From Kalmusia sp. IMI 367209 (Eukaryota > Ascomycota > Dothideomycetes > Pleosporales > Didymosphaeriaceae): 64,000 nt of DNA. Shown piece after piece: positions 56,299 through 64,000 of this stretch. The notes under the pieces are model-generated. The model was given only the letters and a program-made list of their open reading frames with translations, was not told the DNA's origin and did not search any database. The position numbers were made by a program, and so were the translations under genes. Position 1 is the first letter of the stretch. The number at the start of each line of letters is the position of its first letter. The stretch lies in contig JAPEUQ010000007.1 in NCBI GenBank assembly GCA_027946365.1, forward strand, positions 1,240,001-1,304,000, in the 5' to 3' direction.

Positions 56299-58855
56299 TT
56301 AAAACCCATCATCTTTTACTAACGCACTCGGATCATAAGAGCTTCCATTTCCGGCGGCGGTCTCTTGCGCTTGGGCCTTTGCGGCCTCGTTGGCAGCTGC
56401 GATGGCGGCGGAAATGTCTGGATCGAATTTGGACTGGCTCGAGGCTGTAACCGTGTTGCCGCTGCTGGCTGGCCGTGCGTCAGCCCCTTCGCGCTCTCCA
56501 ACCGCTGCAGCGGCAAGATGTTGTAGACCAGCCAAGTGTTGAGATGGACTTGTTTGTTCGGGAGCTGCGTTGGTGGGTGTGGAACCCTTCTTCTGGTGGA
56601 GCAAGTCCCGTATAGCAGCATCCCAGCCAATATTGTCACTACTTTTGTTGATTATGTGCTCGTTGGCTAGTCCATCAGACATCTCTTTCATAGCGGCATG
56701 AGCTTCGATTTGTGTCTCTAAGCGATCTGAAAGGTCTGCGAGGGAGGTAGCGACGAGGCTGGCGAAAATATGATGAAGTGGCGTCACTTGGCCACTGGAG
56801 AGGTTTCTGAGTAGGTCCTTGGTCAATGTAAGGAGCTCAGTAGAAGAACTCCAATTAGATAGTCTGGTTATGAAGACGCGGAGATACTGGTAAGCAAGGT
56901 GAGGCGAAGAATTCCCTGGAAGGTTGCTTATTTCGATCGATTCTCGAAAACGCGCAAGTGCCATGTTGAGATAGGTGGTCGATGGTGAAGTCGCACTCAG
57001 CGCTGCGAAAGCAAAGGGTGATGTAGGGTCAAGCTCATGCACACTGCCAGCTCTTGTGACGAATGCCACTTGTCCAACTATATCTGCCGCGCCTGCACGA
57101 GAACGTGAGCAACATATTCGGAAATCTGTGTGGTCTACTTACGAGCAAGGTGGTAAGCCTCCTCACCAAGCACTTTGTAGTCGTCCCGAGAGACGAGCCC
57201 TGACTGTAGAGGCAAAATAATGTCTTTTGATCGGCTAGAGGCGTGGAATCTGTCTAGGATAAAGGCAACCCAAAATGTTTGACGGGCCGCTTGGTAGAGC
57301 TCATGATCTTGCTCGCGGAGCAATGTGAGTGTCTTTGGGTCATTGAGGCCGATCTCAGTGATATGCCCAGCGAGCCGACCCAGCAGCCCGGCTGGACTTC
57401 CGACTGTACCAGGTGTGGGCCGATCTGAGGCGATGAAGAGTAGCACCAAAGACTGGCAGAATACTAGGTTGTTGAAAAATTGGCGCGAGTTGTCAGGGTC
57501 ATGTAAGGCATGCTCAGCGGCATTTATGACCTCAAAGCACTGGTGTAACATCTGGTTCATGCTAACATCGGTTGGAGGTAGCGCTCTAGGTGCAGAAGAG
57601 CGGATACTGCATTCTAGTGACAGGAACAGCGCCTCCCTCAGCTTAGAAGGGCAATGCGTGAGGCGGTTCAACGCAGATGACTCTGACGAGAGTAGCGGTA
57701 GAGTCGAGTGCATTGTGTTGTAGTATCTGTAGCAGGTCAGTGAAGCCCATGGAGTGTTTCGAGAGCAATATTGGGTGGCTGCGACGGTATGCTATCTTTC
57801 TAATCAATAGAGGACGGCCACCTTCGCTTGAGGCTACCGGGTTGTCTTACGCTTTGATAGTAGCTTCGTTAGATCCGGTAATGAGGTTGCTAACAAGGGT
57901 CCATTCCGTAAAGGAGACGCGCCGATTGTTGTTCTCGCCTGAGCCATTGATAGATTGTTCTTCGTAAGTTAGCAAGTAAAGGGCTGCGGAGTCTTCGGTA
58001 TTGTATGTACCACGATCTTGACCAGACCAGCTCGGACGGCTATAAGGGTCTGCGAAATTCTCAGACATGGAGTGGGTGCGCTTTTTGGAGAACTGCGGTT
58101 GCGCATCTAAGCCCTGGTCGAGAGCGCTAAAGTCGTAACTTGAGGCTTGCGCTTGCGGCTGCTGCATCTGGTTTTCAAGAGAGTTCAGGCGGTCGGCTAG
58201 TTCCTTAATGTAGCTGTATGACAGGTCAGTCCTCTATGCTAAGATGCATGCTTTGTGTTCGCGCGGAAGAGCTCGAACCGCAACGGAGCGGATCAATGCA
58301 TACCCTTTGCTCGGACCGCGCTTCATCGGTTGCCTGCTAAACTGACATCGCGCGCCCGTCCGCTTACAGCTCGAGCATGCTTCAGGGCCATTTTCGCTAG
58401 TCGCGTCGCATCGGATCTACTGTTGTCAAATCTGCGCACCCTCTACGAAGCAGGACAAATACCTTCTTGCGCCGACACTCGTCGCACGCACGCGAGACCT
58501 TGGAGCGCTTGCGGCTTGCGCTATCATGGTCTCCATATGCAGTAGGATCCTCCATGCCCATGACCGACTGCGCAGACTGCGCCATGTGTTGCGGGGAGTG
58601 CACCGGCCGCGGCGGCGTCTGAAAATGGTGATGCGCCGCGTTCATCGCGGCCATCTGGTGCGATTGCGGGCCCTGGTGCATCATGTCACTGCTCTGCTGC
58701 ATCTGGTGCAGGCCTTCTCGCAATTGCAGCTCGGTGTCGGAGTGTACGTGCTGCTGCTGTTGCTGCGCGGGGGATGCGCCTCCGTTCTGTTGCACGAATA
58801 TGCTGGAGCCGCCCAGCGGCGCGTCGGGATCGCCGTAGGAACCGCTGGAGGCCAT
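56299..58855 (-). CDS. Zn2Cys6 transcription factor, RosA/NosA/Rgt1-like
   Basis: Five exons (58463-58855, 58304-58416, 57851-58213, 57143-57726, 56299-57092) give 748 residues. Introns are 46, 90, 124 and 50 bp. The acceptor at 57727 (after CTGACCTGCTACAG) was chosen because an earlier AG does not keep the frame. A Gln/His-rich N-terminus leads to the zinc cluster with Cys at residues 124, 127, 134, 145, 148 and 155, then K-R-G-P-S-K-G-Y-I-K-E-L-A-D-R-L-N and a short coiled coil. K-R-G-P-S-K-G-Y-I is shared by the Rgt1 and RosA/NosA group, which control glucose response or sexual development. A fungal regulatory domain with K-A-Y-Y-N-T and F-W-V-A-F-I-L-D-R-F follows. Which of these roles applies is not visible. 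Divergent from the copper-fist gene across 2.2 kb. Confidence 0.87.
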
Positions 58856-61030
58856 GGTAAAAGAAGTCGCGCGGACGTCAATGGGCGATGCGAAGCGGCG
58901 CGACGTGCACGGGAGCGGTAGCGGGGTAGAAGACGACGCGCGCGACGGGTGGGCTCGGTGGTGTTGTGAGTGAGAACGTGCAGTGAAGGCCGAGAGCTTT
59001 GAGCCGCTTTACGTCTTCGGCACTAGCGTCGCAACCGTGGAAGCAGCATCCAGAGACCGTGGGTGCGCAGGAGGCAGCATGGTTGTTGCAATGGACAGTC
59101 AAGGTCTCCATTTGGATTCTGCAGGCTGGCATGCTGCAGATCGAAGCAGTTCGGAGCGTGATGTCGTCGCGTTCGGACAAACCGTCCTTCCGAAGAGCAG
59201 CCCCCAGTGCGCTTGCACCTGGGACATGGAGAATATCAACACATCGAACGCAGCCGCACTGCAAGGCGAAGATTCGCCGTTAGTGTTTGACTATACATGT
59301 CTGCATCATATGCGAAGCATTCGCAGCACTGGTGCACCCGCGTTGTGTGAATTGATCCATGTGATCCTCCGCCGTGTGGACGTGTGGAGGTGCCCTCACC
59401 TACGAAAACACGACTGAGCCCGGTCAAAGGACTCCAACTTCGTCCCCAGATACCCGGAATTATTCGGGGCGTTGTGATAGCTCTATTATGGCACACTCGG
59501 CCGGATGGGAATGGGGGCCGTCAGCCGGTGCACAATCGCACATTCTTCCACCGAGACGGATAGGTCGATTCGCGATCGCATTCGTTTATTGCAAGCATGC
59601 AGTAGCAGGGAATGGAGCTTCAGTGACTGACAGACGCCTTGTGAGTGTGGAGTACCCGACCATGCTCGCGTGGAGTGCAACGATCGAGTATTGGAAACGG
59701 CAGTAATCTTCATCACTCTCACCGGAAGTGCACCATAGCATTACACTTGCTCCAAGCCTCTTCAGTGGCGAGCCACTACCTCTCGAGCGCAGCGCACGAC
59801 TTGGGGGTCAACGGGCAGCAGCCAAAGGCGCCACGAACATGAAATCTAGAACGAAATTATAGACACCCACTGGAGCACAAGCGCCACGGCGCCTCAGTAG
59901 AGCATATGTTTGGAGCTGAGAGGTGCAGCGTTTGGCACTGCGCATCACCGTCGATCCTATACTACGACCAGCATTGTCCGTCTCACAGCAACTCGAGACG
60001 GGCCTGATTATACAGCTGGCAATGTACCTGAGAGTGCGGGTCGTGCTCAGGCGGCTCATATCCGCTGGGCACTATTGCTGCACACAATAACAGATCCTCG
60101 CTTGGCAACGGGCCAGGGCCGTCGGCGATGGGAGATGAGGCGGGCAGCGAGGTGTACCGTAACGCGTCGCGGAGAGACCCTCGGCCGTGCCTGGATAGCT
60201 GGATAGTCTGATGGACACCCCGTATCCCAAGGGAGCAAGCTGCCAGCGCCAGCGCACGCCGCTGAGGGCCTTGTTCCACCGGCGGCGACTCTCCGCTGCA
60301 GGCCGCCAGAAGGGAGGGCCACGAGCATGGCGGCGGTGAAAGCACACCAGGACGTGCGGGCACCGGGCGCATGCAGGACACACGTCGAGTCCCACGCCCG
60401 CTCGCGCACGGCCAAGGCAACCCGCAGCTGCAAGCCAGGGTTCGACGCTCATCAGCTCGGCCGCCATCGTAAAGAAAAAGAATCGGGCCCGTGCACATGC
60501 ACGAGAGAATCGTGTTGCCGTGTTGAGTTTGGTCCCATCGCAACGAGCGGGTCGTCGCGTAGCGCCTTTTAGACGGCTTTCCTCGCCGCAATCCATCCTG
60601 TTCTCCAGACACACCTTCCCCAACGTTACCACACGCAAATCTGCCGTTTTGGCCTCCCCACGCCCAGCAAGACCCTCGCGTTTACGGCCAACGCCTCACG
60701 GCGGTGTGCTCGGTCCCTTCCTCCTCTAACACTCGTCCTCACCCCTCTCCACTCTACCCATCCTCGGCGTCTTTCCGGTGTTCACGGCCTTCGTCCAGCC
60801 AGCTTCTGGCTGCTATTTCTACCATTGGGAGATACCCGTTCGAATTATTGTATTGATATATTGTCTTTTCTATTTGCTCTTCTTCGCCCTTTGCCTGGCC
60901 CTCCACAGCTTGCTGGGTGTGCCCTTCGCCTTCTCTTGTGCGGCTCCATCCGCGGTAGTTCGCGCCGCCACACCGCTCGGCTGCCCCCAGCCTGGTGCGA
61001 CGACCGCAGTCGGCCGTGTTTTCGAACGGC
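58856..61030. other. Long divergent region between two regulators
   Basis: This 2.2-kb region separates two start codons of transcription-factor genes and must hold both promoters and long leaders. It is GC-rich with many overlapping arginine-rich open frames but none that looks like a gene. Confidence 0.45.
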
Positions 61031-62534
61031 ATGCCGATCATCGATGGCGAGAAGTATGCTTGCCAGTCCTGCGTCAAAGGCCACCGCGTGAGCGGCTGCA
61101 ACCACACTGGTACGTCGCCTCGGCAAGTCCCTCGCAACGACGGGCAACTGCTAAACCCTCTGCATAGATCGCGAGCTCCACCACATCAACCCCAAGGGTC
61201 GTCCCGTAAAGCAGTGCGAACACTGTCGCGGCGCGCGCAAGTCGAAGTCCCATCACGCCAAGTGTGAATGTGGCGACCGCAAAGACAAGCACAAGGAGAA
61301 AGGCGATGCGAAGGGTGAGCGGCTAGCGGGAGCGGGCGTCGACGAGGTGTCTAATCATGCCACAGTCCACGACAACAGCTGCGGTTGTCACTCGGGTGCC
61401 AGATGCATATGCGGCGTCAAGAAAGAGCCGGTTGATCTGAGGCTTGATACTAGCAAACAGACCCTCCACGACGTGCGAACCAGACCCAAAGTTACGGCAG
61501 CTCACTCTGAGAACAACCTGACCGTTTTCGCGAACGGTCACCATCGGCCCTGTCATCGCAATAACAACACTGCCCATGTTTCGGGAGCGCCTTACAAGCT
61601 TCCGCCTTCGCGCCCGCACACCCTTCACGGCGGCGCTTTTGCTGACCTCATGATGAATTTATCCTACAATCAGCCTGAGCCGCCAGTTCAGCGTTCCATG
61701 GATACTTTAGCGCTGTCAAATCGGGACTTCAGCACTTGGTTGGGCGCTACCCCACGTACCGATAGCCTACCTTTGACACCGATCAGCGGTAGTCTTGACA
61801 CAAGCAACTACCAAGATTCACTCTTCGCCAATCGAAGCGCTACTTTTCCACAGGAAAACTGTTCTCCTACAGAGAGCCACCTGACCGATGCCATTGGGGC
61901 ACCGCAATGGCCTTGGTCAAACAACCTTGGTTCTGTCAGCCGCACTTTTAGTTACGGGAGTCTTTCAACGTCACCTTCTCAAGACTGTCTCCCCAACCTT
62001 GATGGCGAATGGCCTATTGGCTTGACTCACCCTACGTGGTCCGCTGGAGATCTTCCTCTTGAAACTAGCAACTTAACCGATTCCGCTGTGCAACCCATCT
62101 CTCATAGCGGTGAATCGAAGCACAGCGCTCCCGAGCTCTCAACGTCCTCGTCTCCGTCAGAGATCGGTGAAGCGGGCCTGTTCTCTGACCTCGCGCCTCC
62201 TTCCGCCGTCAGTGAAACCTTGTTTTGGGAAGACAAATTACCAGTCTATCGCCCGACACCCACGAGCGAGATTCGCCCACCAACGTCTGCCCCTCACCAT
62301 TCTGCTTCCGAAGCCCAAGGCCTAGAGCTCGATTTGTCAAAAACGCTGGGCTCTGTAGCAGCCATGACGGCAACCAGCGGCGTCAACATGTACACTGAGT
62401 CACCAGCCATTGCTATGCCCAACAACATTGATGACGTCGCTCCAAACAACCCTTGGATGTTGGAGCAAGCCAACTTGGCCTTTACTGGATATGAAGCCTT
62501 CGACATCCCTTCTACATTCCCAACCTGGATTTAG
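61031..62534 (+). CDS. Copper-fist transcription factor (Ace1/Mac1/Cuf1 type)
   Basis: Exons 61031-61109, 61168-61314 and 61366-62534 with 58- and 51-bp introns give 464 residues. The first exon begins M-P-I-I-D-G-E-K-Y-A-C-Q-S-C-V-K-G-H-R-V and contains Cys11, Cys14, Cys23 and His25, the zinc site of the copper-fist domain. K-G-R-P-V-K-Q-C (the minor-groove-binding motif), C-E-H-C-R and K-C-E-C-G follow, and C-G-C-H-S-G-A-R-C-I-C-G in exon 3 is a Cys-rich cluster that may bind Cu(I). The remaining three quarters is Ser/Thr/Pro-rich and disordered, as expected of an activation region. Such factors switch copper uptake or copper storage genes. Activator or repressor type is not decidable from this sequence. 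Confidence 0.92.
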
Positions 62535-63822
62535 TCTTCGTCAGACTAGTATCCGTATGTATTTTCACGACGCCATGATTCATGACGCCTGGGGCATTTT
62601 TCCATCTATTGGAGTCACAATCGTTAATTTAGTTCGCGTTGTCGTGACCAAGCGACAACAAACCACTTCCGACCTTTGGTCGCTTGTGCATAGTTCACCT
62701 TGACCTGAAGCAGCTTCCATCTGCGTTCAAGGCATTGTTTCATAGATTCTCACTCGCGTTGGCTATGGGGTTTAGCGAGCGAGCGTTTTCGTACATAACT
62801 TATTGGCGGGTGTTTTCAAGAGTGGGTGGCTGTCTGCATGGGTGGGGGTGCTTAAAATTCTTAGACGGCATCGGCGTTTTGCATTGAATAGATCACTTTC
62901 GGATTCCACTGCAGCGTGCGATGGCATTTGGTCGCTAATCGTTTCTCGATTGTGTGTATCGAAACTAGCATTGCTACTCCGGGGTATTTGCTGACGCCGG
63001 GGTTTCGCTGATGTCCTGAAGCTGCACTGCAGGGCTGACGCGAAATCCCACCAGCCGAGCGATGGTCACCCGCACATCGCCAGCCATCCAATGCAAGCGC
63101 AAGCAGAGATTTCTCGCATCCTGATTGACTGCGATTAGTCAAGGGTCTCTGGCGCGCCCCGAACGCTGCATCATAGTCGGAGGGCTCATAAGCTCTCCCG
63201 GTTGCTTTTTCTGGCTCGCCGGCGACGGGAGGCAGGCGTGCGGACATGAGCTCTGCAGAGTTTTATTCCCACGGCCACGCCCTGCCGTGGCTTGATGACT
63301 GTGCCTGTTATTCATCCGGCGTGCTCGAGGTGCTGCTTGTCTCTGCCAGCCGGACGCGCTGTCAGAAAAGCATGCATCCCATCCCACATTACGTCTATAG
63401 CTCCATCGTCCAGAGCGGCACAGCAAACTCAGCATGACGGTTTCCCGCCATGCTCGAATGCATTCGCAGCGAGGCACAGCCTCCTCAATTGCTGGCTGCC
63501 GAGGGAGCAGCCAATTGGGATCGTGACGATTGCCCAGGCTACCGAGTGGAGGTGGCCTCGGATGCTTGGATGCGGTATGGGTGGTTTGCAGAGCTTCCAA
63601 TGGCGAAAATGTCTCACGCGCATAAGGCTCTAGCGACGGATGCGCCCCATGCCAGCACAAGCCAGCGCGGATACGGTACTGTACATCGTCACGCAGGACC
63701 GCTTCACGAACAGGAATGGGCAGCTTCGTCAAGAGATGCAATTGAGCAGCCGCCGTAGCCTCGGGGGTTGAGATTGAGGGAGGAGGAGGGGGTCTTTGGC
63801 GAGAAAGCCACAGAGAAAGCCA
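62535..63822. other. Convergent spacer
   Basis: 1.3 kb without a supported gene. A 200-codon minus-strand frame (63139-63741) was examined and rejected. Confidence 0.4.
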
Positions 63823-64000
63823 TCACCACCAGGACTGCGTGCTCAAGCCGCCCTCCTCCCCCCGCGTGCTCTTGACCAACCACCACTGCACGTCCAGATC
63901 TGCGTCGGTGATTCCGTAATAGAAGCCTCCTGTTAGCATCTGTAGACGCTCCTCCGACGTCTGCATTCTCCGTCCAGCGTTGTTCTGCAGTCGGTCGTTC
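63823..64000 (-). CDS. 3' end of a gene cut by the window edge
   Basis: Reading on the minus strand from the right edge, 59 codons are open from 63999 and stop at 63823-63825. They encode R-M-Q-T-S-E-E-R-L-Q-M-L-T-G-G-F-Y-Y-G, then I-T-D-A-D-L-D-V-Q-W-W-L-V-K-S-T-R and an end in S-W-W. The acidic/aromatic pattern looks like a real C-terminus, and the start lies beyond the window. The family is not recognised. Confidence 0.45.
   Translation of the reverse strand, partial: NDRLQNNAGRRMQTSEERLQMLTGGFYYGITDADLDVQWWLVKSTRGEEGGLSTQSWW

Noticed and set aside
57727..57850. Shorter 72-bp intron (57779-57850) in the RosA/NosA-like gene
   Set aside because: The acceptor is normal but the downstream frame does not match the following long open frame; only the 124-bp intron does.
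60072..60638. Overlapping 190-210-codon minus-strand frames in the copper-fist promoter
   Set aside because: Arg/Cys-rich frames open in two registers at once, as expected from GC-rich non-coding DNA.
63139..63741. 200-codon minus-strand open frame
   Set aside because: Arg/Pro/His-rich with no protein-like pattern, no splice partner, and opposite to GC-rich spacer. Most likely chance.

Overview
The window is nuclear DNA of a filamentous ascomycete (Pezizomycotina). Genes are split by short introns, mostly about 45-90 bp, with GT..CTRAC..AG signals. They lie on both strands with 0.3-3 kb spacers, and the families are typical of moulds: Zn2Cys6 and copper-fist regulators, an AA9 polysaccharide monooxygenase, a Rif1 homologue, an Iks1 kinase and a Ppc89/Cep57 protein. 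Protein style suggests Dothideomycetes, but that is only an inference. I saw no rRNA, tRNA, CRISPR, transposase or viral gene. Exon boundaries come from donor, branch and acceptor signals plus reading phase; nothing was checked against transcripts or databases.

Left part (0-16.6 kb). A very large secreted protein has a deacetylase-like D..HxxxH core followed by about five tandem beta-rich modules. Next are a small multi-pass membrane protein and a nuclear-looking acidic/basic low-complexity protein. A 1125-residue gene then joins an RGS domain to a fungus-specific C-terminal membrane domain in one reading frame, and its first intron ends in GG instead of AG. A four-exon unknown gene follows.

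Middle (16.9-35 kb). Six minus-strand genes follow one another: an MFS transporter, a Gyp5-type Rab GAP, an unknown protein, an SAM methyltransferase, mitochondrial ribosomal protein L6, and a six-exon AA9 copper monooxygenase that is visible only after splicing. A Kar5-type nuclear-fusion protein (plus strand) comes next. A Ric8-type G-alpha chaperone/exchange factor then lies head-to-head with rif1. The ric8 gene has a probable GA-AG intron. The ric8/rif1 promoter region carries a perfectly duplicated 15-bp element with a CACGTG core.

Right part (36-64 kb). On the plus strand are rif1 (with RVxF and SILK motifs for PP1), glucose-6-phosphate 1-epimerase, a Zn2Cys6 regulator, the Iks1 kinase and a Ppc89/Cep57 spindle-pole protein with an unresolved frame change. 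A gene-poor stretch (51.8-55.4 kb) holds what looks like a decayed gene. After it come a tiny GRGGxGN protein, a RosA/NosA/Rgt1-like Zn2Cys6 factor divergent from a copper-fist factor, and the 3' end of a gene cut by the window edge.

The genes do not form an obvious biosynthetic cluster. The most notable theme is two regulators of heterotrimeric G proteins (an RGS fusion and Ric8) about 19 kb apart, each with a non-canonical splice dinucleotide.
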